Positions 42,901 through 50,984 of a stretch of DNA of 64,000 nucleotides are shown in pieces. Below the pieces are notes generated by a model. That model searched no databases. It saw nothing but the letters and a program-made list of their open reading frames with translations, and was not told the origin of the DNA. Within the stretch, counting starts at the first letter, position 1; the number at the start of each line of letters is the position of its first letter. Both the position numbers and the translations under genes were made by a program. Origin of the DNA: Chitinophaga sp. 180180018-3 (GTDB taxonomy: Bacteria; Bacteroidota; Bacteroidia; Chitinophagales; Chitinophagaceae); NCBI RefSeq assembly GCF_037893185.1, contig NZ_CP140772.1, positions 4,650,001-4,714,000 of the forward strand. The letters are read 5' to 3'.

Positions 42901-42936
42901 GAGAATGTAGAATGAAGAATATAGAAGGAAGAATTA
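42901..42936. repeat. Repeat family B fragment
   Basis: A one-sided piece rich in the words GAATGAAGAAT and GGAAGAATTA, like one arm of the family B hairpins. No second arm is seen. It lies in the 73-bp gap between the dipeptidase start and the RidA stop. Confidence 0.5.
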
Positions 42937-42966
42937 CCTGGCTTCGGTGTTGTTGTAGCATGACCG

Positions 42967-43437
42967 TTAGTATAGTTCAAACAATGCTTCAATTTCGACA
43001 GGGATATTGTCGGGCAGCGAACCAAAACCAACGGCGCTTCTTACTCCTATCCCGTTTTCTTCTCCCCAGATAGCAGCAAACAACTCACTGCATCCATTGA
43101 TCACATACGGATGACGCTCAAAATCCGGCGTACAGTTCACCATACCCAATACCTTGATCACCCGCTTCACCTTATCCAGCCCGCCTGCATGCTTTTTGAT
43201 AGTCGCTAACATCGTTAATCCCACCTGCCGCGCTGCCAGCTTGCCCTGTTCCATATCCAGTGCATCTCCGATACGGCCAATGATCAGGGATTTGTCGTTC
43301 TGAACAGGACCATGCCCGGAGAGATACAGGTATTTCCCGTCAATAAGGCAAGGCTTGTAAACGCCTAAGGGCGTTGGCGCAGGTGGCAATACCAATCCAA
43401 GGGCCGCTAATTTCTCTTCTGCATGATTGTTTTCCAT
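42967..43437 (-). CDS. RidA-family protein (first copy)
   Basis: Enamine/imine-deaminase-type protein of 156 aa. Matching blocks: PVQNDKSLIIGRIGDALDMEQGKLAARQVGLTMLATIKKHAGGLDKVKRVIKVLGMVNC and RSAVGFGSLPDNIPVEIEALFE. The conserved Arg of RidA is present in GVRSAVGF. It is about 25 residues longer than classical RidA at the N-terminus, like the YjgH/TdcF-like group. Cytoplasmic. It shares the minus strand with the M19 dipeptidase; the divergent side is a repeat-rich gap before the YXWGXW gene. Confidence 0.9.
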   Translation of the reverse strand: MENNHAEEKLAALGLVLPPAPTPLGVYKPCLIDGKYLYLSGHGPVQNDKSLIIGRIGDALDMEQGKLAARQVGLTMLATIKKHAGGLDKVKRVIKVLGMVNCTPDFERHPYVINGCSELFAAIWGEENGIGVRSAVGFGSLPDNIPVEIEALFELY

Positions 43438-43476
43438 AGTGCTGTTTTTAACTTTTATGCCGAAAAGATAACACTA

Positions 43477-43597
43477 AGAATTAAGAATTGGGAATATAGA
43501 ATGAAGAATGAAAGCGGAGATAGTAAACGCGAAGATTAACCGCTAATGTCTTCGCTCTGTTTCTTAATTCTTCATTCCATATTCTTAATTCATTCAT
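43477..43597. repeat. Degenerate hairpin, repeat family B copy 2
   Basis: Left part has AAGAATTAAGAATTGGGAAT and GAATGAAGAATG; right part has TTCTTAATTCTTCATTCCAT and ATTCTTAATTCATTC, so the arms are related but interrupted. The middle includes AAGCGGAGATAG, similar to family A. It lies in the divergent gap between RidA and the YXWGXW gene, so it cannot serve as a simple terminator here. Confidence 0.6.
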
Positions 43598-43666
43598 AAT
43601 ACTATGTTAAGAGTTAAACCTTTCTTTGCACCTCATGTCTTACTGGTGGAATAAGACCAGTCTATC

Positions 43667-44824
43667 ATGAAAAAGCTCATCCTTGCTTTGCTGCTATGTG
43701 CAGCTATAGGCACAGTTAACACAACACAGGCTCAGGTTAGCGTAGGCCTGTCTATCAACATCGCACCTCCTGTTCTTCCGGTATATACACAGCCTCCTTG
43801 TCCGTACGACGGATACATCTGGACTCCCGGCTATTGGGCTTATGGTCCGGACGGATATTATTGGGTACCCGGTGCGTGGGTAATGCCCCCACGGATAGGA
43901 TTCCTGTGGACGCCCGGCTACTGGGGTTTTGTAGGTGGTATTTATTCCTGGCACGCGGGCTATTGGGGGCCTCACGTCGGATTCTACGGTGGTATTAACT
44001 ACGGATTCGGATATGGTGGCGTAGGCTTCTGCGGTGGTGGATGGTCAGGAAACGTTTATCGCTACAATACTGCAGTGACCAATGTCAATACTACCATCGT
44101 ACACAATACCTACGTCAACAATACGGTGATCAACAACAACACCGTGGTGAATAACAGCCGTACCAGTTTCAATGGTGCAGGTGGTATTACCAGCAGGCCT
44201 ACCCGTGTAGAAATGGCTGCTGCCCGCGATCAGCACATGAATGCCACCAATGTACAGATGGCCAACCAGCAAACAGCCCGGACTGATCGCCGGCAACTTG
44301 CATCAGTAAATAACGGCCGCCCTGCCAGCATGGCTATTCGTGATCATGGTGATCATGCTCCTCAGCCTAACAGCGCTATGGCGCCACGCAATAGTAATAA
44401 CAATATTAACAATCCAGGCGCAAGACAGGGATTCACCAACAATCAGAGCAACCGTGTTGCTCCCAATGCCAACAATAACATCAATAACAATCTGGCACAA
44501 CATAACAACCCTAATATTAACAATGGTGGTCAGCAGCGGGTAAGACAGGGATTCACCAACAATCCCGGTAACCGCACACCGGCAGGGTTTAATAACAACA
44601 ATGCCGGTAATTTTAATCAACCCCGCGTAAGACAGGGATTCTCTGGTAATCCTGGAAATCACGGCCCGGCAGGATTTAACAACAACCAGCCACCACGTAT
44701 GCATCAGGGGTTTGCAGGCAATTACAGCCGCCCGTCTTTCAACGGTAATCCTCGCCCGGCGGGTAATTTCGGAGGACCAAGAGGTGGCGGTGGAGGAGGA
44801 GATCACAGAGTGAGAAGGAATTGA
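43667..44824 (+). CDS. YXWGXW-repeat exported protein with Asn-rich tail
   Basis: Exported protein of 385 aa with a signal peptide (MKKLILALLLCAAIGTVNTTQAQ). Residues about 45-110 contain repeats of the Y/W-rich type (GYIWTPGYWAYGPDGYYWVPGAWV, IGFLWTPGYWGFVGGIYSWHAGYWG), the YXWGXW pattern known in Bacteroidota and Proteobacteria. The tail (about 150-385) is Asn-, Gln- and Gly-rich with about four copies of a RQGF-N-PGN-PAGFNNN unit and ends in a GGGGG stretch. Function unknown; surface or matrix role is a guess. A small inverted repeat ACTGGT/ACCAGT lies just before the start, at 43642-43661. Confidence 0.85.
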   Translation: MKKLILALLLCAAIGTVNTTQAQVSVGLSINIAPPVLPVYTQPPCPYDGYIWTPGYWAYGPDGYYWVPGAWVMPPRIGFLWTPGYWGFVGGIYSWHAGYWGPHVGFYGGINYGFGYGGVGFCGGGWSGNVYRYNTAVTNVNTTIVHNTYVNNTVINNNTVVNNSRTSFNGAGGITSRPTRVEMAAARDQHMNATNVQMANQQTARTDRRQLASVNNGRPASMAIRDHGDHAPQPNSAMAPRNSNNNINNPGARQGFTNNQSNRVAPNANNNINNNLAQHNNPNINNGGQQRVRQGFTNNPGNRTPAGFNNNNAGNFNQPRVRQGFSGNPGNHGPAGFNNNQPPRMHQGFAGNYSRPSFNGNPRPAGNFGGPRGGGGGGDHRVRRN

Positions 44825-44924
44825 GAATAGGGAATGAAGAATTAAGAAACAGCGCGAAGATCTTAGCGGATAATAATAATCGCTAAAATCTTCGCGCTGT
44901 TTCTTAATTCTTCATTCCCTATTC
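44825..44924. repeat. Long hairpin, repeat family B copy 3
   Basis: Arms of 44 bp (44825-44868 and 44881-44924) with a single mismatch and a 12-nt AT-only inner loop (plus G). It carries GGAATGAAGAATTAAGAAAC as in copy 1, but the inner 20 bp differ (CAGCGCGAAGATCTTAGCG). It begins right after the stop codon of the YXWGXW gene and ends 1 bp before the stop of the convergent 70-aa gene, so it works as a two-way terminator. Confidence 0.85.
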
Positions 44925-44925
44925 T

Positions 44926-45138
44926 TCATTCTTCCATCACCTGGCACTGAAACCCATTCTCGTTTACAATCATCATGATCTTTCCAGGTTGGAAATCCTC
45001 ACCTTCCACGCGCAGTACTTTGTCGCAGTCATCCAGATCAAAGTTGATTTTACTACCCGGGAAATTACGCAGTAATACAGAGATGATTTCTTTAGCAGCG
45101 GAACTTCGCTGAACATTTGTCTTAAATACTTCTACCAT
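44926..45138 (-). CDS. Small HMA-like protein of unknown function
   Basis: Protein of 70 aa with a pattern common in Bacteroidota: MVEVFKTNVQRSSAAKEIISVLLRNFPGSKINFDLDDCDKVLRVEG and a C-terminal IVNENGFQCQVMEE. The beta-alpha-beta-beta-alpha-beta layout resembles ferredoxin-like metal-binding folds (HMA), but the usual MxCxxC motif is missing. The role is unknown. It stands alone between hairpin B copy 3 and the DinB-like gene, and starts 18 bp before the latter's stop. Confidence 0.75.
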   Translation of the reverse strand: MVEVFKTNVQRSSAAKEIISVLLRNFPGSKINFDLDDCDKVLRVEGEDFQPGKIMMIVNENGFQCQVMEE

Positions 45139-45156
45139 CTGGTAAAAAATTTTTGA

Positions 45157-45645
45157 TTACATGTATTTCATTGCCGGATAGTCCAGCAATCTTCGCCACA
45201 GCGCGATCTGGCCTATACAATTGGCTTCCCGGTAAGAGTTAAAAGCCAGCAGATCCCATAACGGCATACTCATTCCGGGGAATTGCAGGATACGATCCAG
45301 TTGTTCATCTGTTACCTGCGCCAGTTTTTCTCTCAGTAATGGTGTAATTTTTTCCCAGTCTTTTTTATATGTTTCGAGAGATGGATAACGCTGGCCGTTT
45401 TTTATGCCCTGAAAGTTGCTGAATAGTTCATCTGCAAATGATTTATCTGACACACCGAGTAATCCGGCTGTATCAAAGCGTTGCTGAACAAGGCTGCCAG
45501 CCAGCCATGCAACATGGTTCGCCTGAGTTTCCAGGCGCTTGTGAGCATCATCATCAGAAATACCATCCAGTACTTTCGGATAAAAACTGGTTTGCATATC
45601 ATACAGCGGAAGGATGCCGCGCATCCGGATACTAACAGTTTCCAT
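45157..45645 (-). CDS. DinB-superfamily-like protein
   Basis: Four-helix bundle protein of about 162 aa (MRGILPLYDMQTSFYPKVLDGISDDDAHKRLETQANHVAWLAGSLVQQRF ... SYREANCIGQIALWRRLLDYP). The final helix has GQIALWRR as in DinB/YfiT-type metal-dependent hydrolases or transferases, but the His expected before it is not seen, so the metal site may be incomplete. The frame is open upstream to 45699; the ATG at 45645 follows an A-rich spacer. A 7-bp palindrome lies just upstream. Confidence 0.8.
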   Translation of the reverse strand: METVSIRMRGILPLYDMQTSFYPKVLDGISDDDAHKRLETQANHVAWLAGSLVQQRFDTAGLLGVSDKSFADELFSNFQGIKNGQRYPSLETYKKDWEKITPLLREKLAQVTDEQLDRILQFPGMSMPLWDLLAFNSYREANCIGQIALWRRLLDYPAMKYM

Positions 45646-45661
45646 TTGTTTCTTTTTTGGT

Positions 45662-45678
45662 TTACAAACTATTTGTAA
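45662..45678. promoter_or_regulatory. Palindrome upstream of the DinB-like gene
   Basis: TTACAAA-CTA-TTTGTAA, perfect 7-bp arms with a 3-bp spacer, 16 bp before the start at 45645 and about 100 bp before the divergent GlxA gene. It could be an operator for that regulator or another; no second copy was found in the window. Confidence 0.4.
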
Positions 45679-45784
45679 GGTACCAGTTATTTCCTGCACC
45701 TCATGTTGCTATTGCAGTCAATCTTAGGGGGTATTTGCGACAAAATCATTAAGTTTGAGAAAAGATCACCAAACAAAAAACCGT

Positions 45785-46756
45785 ATGTTACAGATAGGTA
45801 TTCTGCTTATCCGGCATTACAAGCTTTTAAGTCTGGCCGCTATCACAGACGTGCTTGAAACAGTCAATAAAATTTACCATAACGGGCAGCAGGCAGCTCC
45901 GTTCCACATTAACCTGGTTTATACCAAAGAGATGGCGCACCTGACAGCGGCATTTCCCGGATATGCCTCACAATCTATTGATGAAGCGGGCAATTTTGGC
46001 CTGGTGCTCATCCCCTCATTTACGACTGAAAATCTTGCTGCGTCTGTTGCTGCCAACAAGGACTATCTGCCCTGGTTGCGTCAGCAGTACCAAAACGGCG
46101 CTGAGCTGGCGAGCTTCTGCACTGGTGCATTTTTACTCGGTGCATCAGGACTTCTTGACGGAAAAATTGCCACCACCCATGTGGATGCATGCAAGGAATT
46201 CAACCGTGCCTACCCTGCTGTAACACTAATGCCTGATAAGATCGTTACGCACGATACCCGCATCTATACCAGCGGAGGCGCTACCTCTACGTTCCATCTG
46301 TTGCTGCATCTGCTGGAAGGCTATTGCGGAATAGAAATAGCCGTGAGAACAGCAAAGATATTTGCCGTAGATATGGGGCGCGACCGGCAATGGTATTTCA
46401 GCACGTTCCAGCCAGTCCGCAATCACCACGACGACCTGGTGGCCACTGCCCAGCTTAAAATCGAATCCTGCTACCAGGACGTTGCCACCATCGAAGAAAT
46501 GATCAAAGACATTCCTTCCAGCCGCCGGAATATTGTAAGAAGATTTAAACAGGTAACCGGTGTCACCCCTATCGAATATCTGCAACACACCCGCATAGAA
46601 GCGGCCAAGAAATTACTGGAACAAACCGGACAGCAGATGGCCGAAGTAATCTACAACTCCGGTTATAACGACCCCAAAGCATTCCGAAAAGTGTTCCGTA
46701 AAACAGTAGGCATGACACCCTCGGAATACCGGGAGAAGTTTAATACCGTGAGATGA
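45785..46756 (+). CDS. GlxA-family transcriptional regulator (DJ-1/PfpI + AraC)
   Basis: Regulator of 323 aa. The N-terminal DJ-1/PfpI domain has ASFCTGAFLLGASGLLDGKIATTHV, with the Cys at the usual elbow. The C-terminal AraC domain reads ATIEEMIKDIPSSRRNIVRRFKQVTGVTPIEYLQHTRIEAAKKLLEQ then MAEVIYNSGYNDPKAFRKVFRKTVGMTPSEYREKF. A start ten codons upstream (45755) is possible; the ATG at 45785 fits the family (MLQIGILLI). Divergent from the DinB-like gene. The second GlxA copy at 62513 is alike in layout but not adjacent. Confidence 0.92.
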   Translation: MLQIGILLIRHYKLLSLAAITDVLETVNKIYHNGQQAAPFHINLVYTKEMAHLTAAFPGYASQSIDEAGNFGLVLIPSFTTENLAASVAANKDYLPWLRQQYQNGAELASFCTGAFLLGASGLLDGKIATTHVDACKEFNRAYPAVTLMPDKIVTHDTRIYTSGGATSTFHLLLHLLEGYCGIEIAVRTAKIFAVDMGRDRQWYFSTFQPVRNHHDDLVATAQLKIESCYQDVATIEEMIKDIPSSRRNIVRRFKQVTGVTPIEYLQHTRIEAAKKLLEQTGQQMAEVIYNSGYNDPKAFRKVFRKTVGMTPSEYREKFNTVR

Positions 46757-46783
46757 GAAAAATTGTAAGCGCGAACGTGTTTG

Positions 46784-47299
46784 TTAGTATCTGTCCCAAA
46801 AGAAAGGCGGTTCAATGCCTAATGCCCGGAGGTATACGGTAGCCTGACCACGATGATGAATCTCATTATCGATAAAATACAGCAGCAGACTGATCACGGT
46901 ACCTTCATACTGATCAAATGCTTTGGCGGTTTCCTGGAACCTGGCCTCGGAAATCTTTGACCATTCATCATCGATTTGTTCTGTCACAATATCCCAAAGC
47001 TCCAGATATTCTTCTTTGTTTTGAGGAGTTGTTTTACCGGTATGAGCCAGCAGCGTAGTCATTGGCGTCCATTGGTCGGTGGCCAGGCCGTGCACTCCAG
47101 ATGATCCCATACCAATCATCTCCATTATCAAAGCAGAGGCCGGGCGCATGCCGCCTATGCTAAAAGTAAAGAACTGATCGGCCGGAAATTTTTCAATCAG
47201 TTTACGGGTCAGTTGCCGGTGGCCCTGCCAGTGCGACAATAACTGTTCTGATGTAATAACGGCTGTAACGGGGGCAGTTGTAAGGATGTTGCTTTCCAT
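46784..47299 (-). CDS. DinB-family protein
   Basis: Four-helix bundle protein of 171 aa: LLSHWQGHRQLTRKLIEKFPADQFFTFSIGGMRPASALIMEMIGM at the start, and the metal helix NEIHHRGQATVYLRALGIEPPFFWDRY at the end, with His residues in HHRGQ. DinB members bind a divalent metal and act in thiol-dependent or stress reactions. A TGACA-N6-TGTCA site lies 38 bp before its start, as before the RidA gene at 57383, so both may answer to the YafY-type regulator. Converges on the GlxA gene, 27 bp apart. Confidence 0.9.
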   Translation of the reverse strand: MESNILTTAPVTAVITSEQLLSHWQGHRQLTRKLIEKFPADQFFTFSIGGMRPASALIMEMIGMGSSGVHGLATDQWTPMTTLLAHTGKTTPQNKEEYLELWDIVTEQIDDEWSKISEARFQETAKAFDQYEGTVISLLLYFIDNEIHHRGQATVYLRALGIEPPFFWDRY

Positions 47300-47337
47300 A
47301 GCTTTTTGTTTTATGATACAAAGAAAGCTATGGGGTA

Positions 47338-47353
47338 TGACAACCCTATGTCA
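47338..47353. promoter_or_regulatory. TGACA-N6-TGTCA site upstream of the DinB gene
   Basis: Read on the minus strand it is TGACATAGGGTTGTCA, followed by TACCCCA and then TAGCTTTC (a 7/8 match to the -7 consensus). The same 16-bp site, with one spacer change, precedes the RidA gene at 57328-57343 at almost the same distance from the start codon. Confidence 0.6.
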
Positions 47354-47371
47354 GCAGTCTTAAAAAAAATT

Positions 47372-48280
47372 TCAGGCCACCTGCTCAGCCTGTTCTTTAA
47401 ACAATCCTTCTATGCGGCTGATTTCTTCTGCAAACATGGTTTTCTTTCTCTTGCCGAAATAAAGGGTATTCTCAATGATATCATTTCCTTCCCAAACTAA
47501 TTTTACTTTTCCTGTAAGGATCTCCTGGCGGCAGAGAAAATCAGGGATAACGGCAAACCCTTTGCCATTGCTCAGGCAGCGAACAATAGAGCATTTATTG
47601 GGCACAATATAATTGGGCTTAAAATCGGGATGATGACTGAAGTTAAGACGCCAGAATTTGCGGAGGCTCTCCGTATCGGCGGCTGAGCTGTACCAGATCT
47701 GTTGCTTCAGCCAGGCCTCTGCGTCCGCGATCCGGTCCGCATGGAGGAGCTTATTGAACTCCCGGCAATCCTGCTTCCCGCCTGCTATCAGTACAATCCT
47801 TTCCCGCGAAAAAGGTGTGTACTCCAGGTTAGCCTGACTGCCTTTCTGCGGCGTAACGATCAGATCGAGCAGTCCATTATCCAGCTCCTGCTGCATATCA
47901 GGATATTCCCCGAACCTGATATTGACGTTAAACGGCAGTGAAGCGATATGTTGCTCCAATGTAAACTGGAATGTTTCGAGGCACATACCAATGGTGATGG
48001 TAGCTTTATTGGCATCCCCGCTTTTATGAAAATGCTGCTCTGCTGCTTCCAACCGGTTAATGGCATCGATCGTGAAATTATATAAGACCTTCGCCCTTTC
48101 AGTGGGCACCATTTTACGCGGCGCCCGGTCGAATAGTTTATAGCCTGCAAATGCTTCCAGCGAATTCAGGTGCAAGCTTACCCCCGACTGAGAGATATAC
48201 AGATCCCTGGCAGTAGTTGTCAGTGATCCTGTCTCAAAAATCGTTTTAAATGTTCGCAGCCACTCAAAATTAAGCATCAT
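47372..48280 (-). CDS. LysR-family transcriptional regulator
   Basis: Regulator of 302 aa. The N-terminal winged helix-turn-helix is FEWLRTFKTIFETGSLTTTARDLYISQSGVSLHLNSLEAFAGYKLFDRAPRKMVPTERAKVLYN. The effector-binding part (about 90-300) contains TITIGMCLETFQF and LDLIVTPQKGSQANLEYTPFSRERIVLIAGGK. It is divergent from an MFS exporter, 96 bp apart, which is the usual arrangement for a LysR target. The inducer is unknown. Confidence 0.92.
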   Translation of the reverse strand: MMLNFEWLRTFKTIFETGSLTTTARDLYISQSGVSLHLNSLEAFAGYKLFDRAPRKMVPTERAKVLYNFTIDAINRLEAAEQHFHKSGDANKATITIGMCLETFQFTLEQHIASLPFNVNIRFGEYPDMQQELDNGLLDLIVTPQKGSQANLEYTPFSRERIVLIAGGKQDCREFNKLLHADRIADAEAWLKQQIWYSSAADTESLRKFWRLNFSHHPDFKPNYIVPNKCSIVRCLSNGKGFAVIPDFLCRQEILTGKVKLVWEGNDIIENTLYFGKRKKTMFAEEISRIEGLFKEQAEQVA

Positions 48281-48316
48281 GATCTATCATTTTAATGAAA
48301 CAAAGCTATCATTTAA

Positions 48317-48327
48317 ATCATTATGAT
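48317..48327. promoter_or_regulatory. Small palindrome in the LysR-MFS gap
   Basis: ATCATTATGAT has 5-bp arms around one base and lies between the two divergent starts, 18 bp before the -7 box TAAATTTG at 48345-48352 of the MFS gene. It may be part of a LysR site; the broader AT-rich surroundings make chance likely. Confidence 0.3.
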
Positions 48328-48344
48328 GATAAGATAGACCGATC

Positions 48345-48352
48345 TAAATTTG
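48345..48352 (+). promoter_or_regulatory. -7 box of the MFS gene
   Basis: TAAATTTG is a full match to TAnnTTTG and lies 24 nt before the ATG at 48377. No good TTTG is seen at -33, consistent with an activated promoter. Confidence 0.5.
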
Positions 48353-48376
48353 TGCTTCAGAAAAGAAATCAAGTAT

Positions 48377-49588
48377 ATGAAGTACGATCAACAGGGCGCG
48401 GCTACGGCTGTATTGCCCGCCAGGAAAGGTTTTCCCACAGCTTTATGGGCACTTACGATCAGTTCGTTTGCAATAGGCACCACCGAGTTTGTAATGGTGG
48501 GCATTTTACCAACCGTAGCGGAAAAGCTCGGTGTCAGCGTTTCTACGGCAGGATTACAGGTAACATTATACGCCCTGGGAGTAGCTATAGGCGGGCCTAT
48601 ATTAACCGCGCTCACCCATCATATGAAGCGGAAACCATTGCTCATCGCATTGATGGGATTATTTGTATTAGGCCATATAGCAGCTGCTCTCTCACCGGGA
48701 TTTATTTTCCTGCTGGCAGCGCGTTTCATTTCCGGCTTTGCGCATGGCGTTTTCATCGGAACGGGCGCCACTATTGCCTCCAACCTGGTACCGGAAGATA
48801 AACGGGCTACTGCCATTGCCATGATGTTTTCGGGGATCACCATTGCGATCATCGCCGGAGTGCCATTGGGCACTTTCATCGGCCAGCATTGGGGCTGGAG
48901 AGCTACGTTTGTTGGCGTGGCGATACTGGGAGTTGTTGGTCTTGTTGCCAATCAGCTGTTATTACCCGACGATATCCCCAATGGCACACCGGTGTTACTG
49001 AAAGAACAGCTGAAAGTCTTGAAGAACCCGCATATCCTGCTGGTACTGGCTATCACAGCATTCGGCTACGGTGGTACATTTGTGGCATTTACTTACCTCG
49101 CCACCCTGCTGGAGAAAGTCACCGGTTTTTCCAGCACTTACGTAAGCCCGTTGCTGCTGGTATACGGCGTTGCCATTGCTATCGGGAATGTGGTGGGAGG
49201 TAAGGTCTCCAACCACCGGCCTGCAACATCGTTGATCATCATGTTTGCCTTACAGGCAGCAGTATTGCTGATCTTTACATTCACGATGCACTACAGGATA
49301 CCGGCTGTTATTACACTTTTTGCGATGGGCATTCTGTCGTTTTCTTCCGTACCGGGCCTGCAACTCTACATTGTGCAACTGGCGGAGAAATATCTGCCAG
49401 GTACAGAATCAGTCAGTTCCTCACTTAATATCGCGGCCTTTAATGCAGGCGTAGCCATAGGCGCCACCACGGGTGGATTTGTGGTCGATTCTTCCCTGGG
49501 CCTGAGCGCTACCCCCTGGGTAGGCGCCCTGCTGGTGCTGGCGGGCCTCGTGCTTATGATACGCAGCCGTAAAACAGCTCATTTATAA
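48377..49588 (+). CDS. MFS transporter (AraJ/YdhP-like DHA1 exporter)
   Basis: Inner-membrane transporter of about 403 aa with 12 membrane segments. The first segment reads FPTALWALTISSFAIGTTEFVMVGILPTVAEKLGVSVSTAGLQVTLYALGVAIGGPILTALTHHMKRKPLL, typical of the AraJ group of DHA1 exporters (arabinose and drug efflux). A Met 9 codons upstream is not an ATG, so the start is at 48377. Divergent from LysR, so probably induced by a small molecule that it exports. No second gene follows on this strand within 200 bp. Confidence 0.92.
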   Translation: MKYDQQGAATAVLPARKGFPTALWALTISSFAIGTTEFVMVGILPTVAEKLGVSVSTAGLQVTLYALGVAIGGPILTALTHHMKRKPLLIALMGLFVLGHIAAALSPGFIFLLAARFISGFAHGVFIGTGATIASNLVPEDKRATAIAMMFSGITIAIIAGVPLGTFIGQHWGWRATFVGVAILGVVGLVANQLLLPDDIPNGTPVLLKEQLKVLKNPHILLVLAITAFGYGGTFVAFTYLATLLEKVTGFSSTYVSPLLLVYGVAIAIGNVVGGKVSNHRPATSLIIMFALQAAVLLIFTFTMHYRIPAVITLFAMGILSFSSVPGLQLYIVQLAEKYLPGTESVSSSLNIAAFNAGVAIGATTGGFVVDSSLGLSATPWVGALLVLAGLVLMIRSRKTAHL

Positions 49589-49750
49589 CATCATCTTCCA
49601 AAAAAAATTCCGGTAAATTGTGTGCTCATTTTTATCGCTCCTGTAGCAGCACCTGAATCACATTAAATATTATCGCCATAAAGGCATATGAAAAGGCTGG
49701 ATTCAGTAAAACATTGGTAGAAATGCGGCTTCCAGTCTGACTGAAGCTAG

Positions 49751-49768
49751 TTTGGCATAGTTTTCGAC
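49751..49768 (+). promoter_or_regulatory. Possible sigma-54-type promoter of the glycine-zipper gene
   Basis: TTTGGCATAGTTTTCGAC has GG and then, after 10 nt, GA in place of the GC of the -24/-12 consensus. It lies 28 nt before the ATG at 49796. One consensus base is off, so the assignment is weak. Confidence 0.25.
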
Positions 49769-49795
49769 AATAGGCAGGTAAAGAAAGTTTTAACC

Positions 49796-50287
49796 ATGAA
49801 AACGATACTTATAGCCTTAGCGGCAACTGTAGCTGTAGTTTCCTGTAACAGCAATGCACAGAATAATGCCGCCATTGAAAAGGCAAAAAGAGCTACCATT
49901 GATTCAATGAACAATGTAAGTGCAATTAAACAGCAAGTAGTTGATTCAATGAACAATCTTAAACATCATCACTTCCGTGGAAATGAAGCAGCGCCTGTAA
50001 TGAGCAGCGCGGGTGGTGGAGCCGCAGTATCAGATCCTGGATATAGTGCAGCCCCTGCCGCAACAGCGCCAGCCGCTCCAACCCGTACAAGAAAACGGTT
50101 CTGGAAAGACTGGAGTCATACTGCTAAAGGAGCTGTAGTAGGTGCAGGCGCAGGTGCCATCACCGGAGCTATTGTAAATCCTGACCACGGAAAAGGCGCC
50201 GCTATCGGTACATTGATCGGAGCTGGTGTTGGTGCAGGTACAGGAGCACTGGTAGATAAGAAGAAAAGGAGACAGGCACAACAGTAA
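49796..50287 (+). CDS. Glycine-zipper lipoprotein (YMGG-like)
   Basis: Lipoprotein of 163 aa (lipobox VAVVSCNSN). Residues about 25-60 have a duplicated ATIDSMNNV / QQVVDSMNNL unit and the central part is Ala- and Pro-rich. Residues about 107-153 carry a Gly-zipper (GAVVGAGAGAITGAIVNPDHGKGAAIGTLIGAGVGAGTGALVD), a membrane-embedding or oligomerising helix pair, ending in a basic tail. Similar proteins are stress-related envelope proteins. A perfect terminator hairpin follows. Confidence 0.85.
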   Translation: MKTILIALAATVAVVSCNSNAQNNAAIEKAKRATIDSMNNVSAIKQQVVDSMNNLKHHHFRGNEAAPVMSSAGGGAAVSDPGYSAAPAATAPAAPTRTRKRFWKDWSHTAKGAVVGAGAGAITGAIVNPDHGKGAAIGTLIGAGVGAGTGALVDKKKRRQAQQ

Positions 50288-50316
50288 GTTTTTTAGGGGA
50301 ATTTTTATTATATGTG

Positions 50317-50347
50317 CGGCGCGTTCTATAGAACGCGCCGTTTTTTT
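50317..50347. terminator. Bidirectional terminator between glycine-zipper and TetR genes
   Basis: Perfect 10-bp stem CGGCGCGTTC / GAACGCGCCG with loop TATA and seven T residues on the + strand. On the minus strand a less clear U-run follows. It serves both convergent genes; the TetR stop codon overlaps the T-run. Confidence 0.85.
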
Positions 50348-50945
50348 ATACCATCTTCCTCCCCTTCTCTGTCAGATATGGAAAAAACAAGTCCTTTACC
50401 ATCTTCACATAAAACGCGACCGCTTTCTTACCCTTCAATCCTGTGGTCAGCTCGTTCGCTGATATCCAGAAATCACCAATGACATACAGCATCCTCACCA
50501 GGTTCTCCCACACTTCTTCCGGAATATCGTCCCGTACGATTCCATGTCTGCGGTAATTTTCAAACAACAACAGGAACTGTTCCCTTCTTATCGCAAACCG
50601 CTTTGCGTATACTTTCTTCACCTCCGGCAACCGCCTTGCGATTACTACGAAATGGATATATATAAAACGATAATTGTAGATATGCTCCATTACTGCCGTG
50701 ATAGATTCTTCCAGGGATTTCAGGCTTTGAAACTCCTGCTCTGAAAACACCGGCAGCTCATCCATCTCATTAATATGATTGGTGTAAATAGCCGCTATTA
50801 TTTCATCCGCATTCTTGAAATAATACTGTATGTTACTATGGCTGATCCCCATGTCTTTTGCAATGTGCCGGATGGTGATTACATCTATGCCCTGCTCGTT
50901 GAACAGTCGCAATGCCGTTGCTAATATTCTTTCTTTGGTACTCAT
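50346..50945 (-). CDS. TetR-family repressor of the FAD monooxygenase gene
   Basis: Regulator of 199 aa. The DNA-binding part is STKERILATALRLFNEQGIDVITIRHIAKDMGISHSNIQYYFKNADEIIAAIYTNHINEM. The ligand part is helical and aromatic-rich. It is divergent from a FAD monooxygenase gene and two abutting palindromes fill the 67-bp gap, so it likely represses both genes until the substrate of the enzyme appears. Confidence 0.9.
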   Translation of the reverse strand: MSTKERILATALRLFNEQGIDVITIRHIAKDMGISHSNIQYYFKNADEIIAAIYTNHINEMDELPVFSEQEFQSLKSLEESITAVMEHIYNYRFIYIHFVVIARRLPEVKKVYAKRFAIRREQFLLLFENYRRHGIVRDDIPEEVWENLVRMLYVIGDFWISANELTTGLKGKKAVAFYVKMVKDLFFPYLTEKGRKMV

Positions 50946-50964
50946 AATGAACGAAAATAAACAT

Positions 50965-50984
50965 TTTTGTACAGATGTACAAAA
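50965..50984. promoter_or_regulatory. Operator-like palindrome 1 (TetR/FAD monooxygenase)
   Basis: TTTTGTACAGATGTACAAAA has perfect 9-bp arms with a 2-bp spacer. It abuts palindrome 2, and the two centres are 19 bp apart, close to two helical turns. It lies 19 bp upstream of the TetR start codon. Confidence 0.65.
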
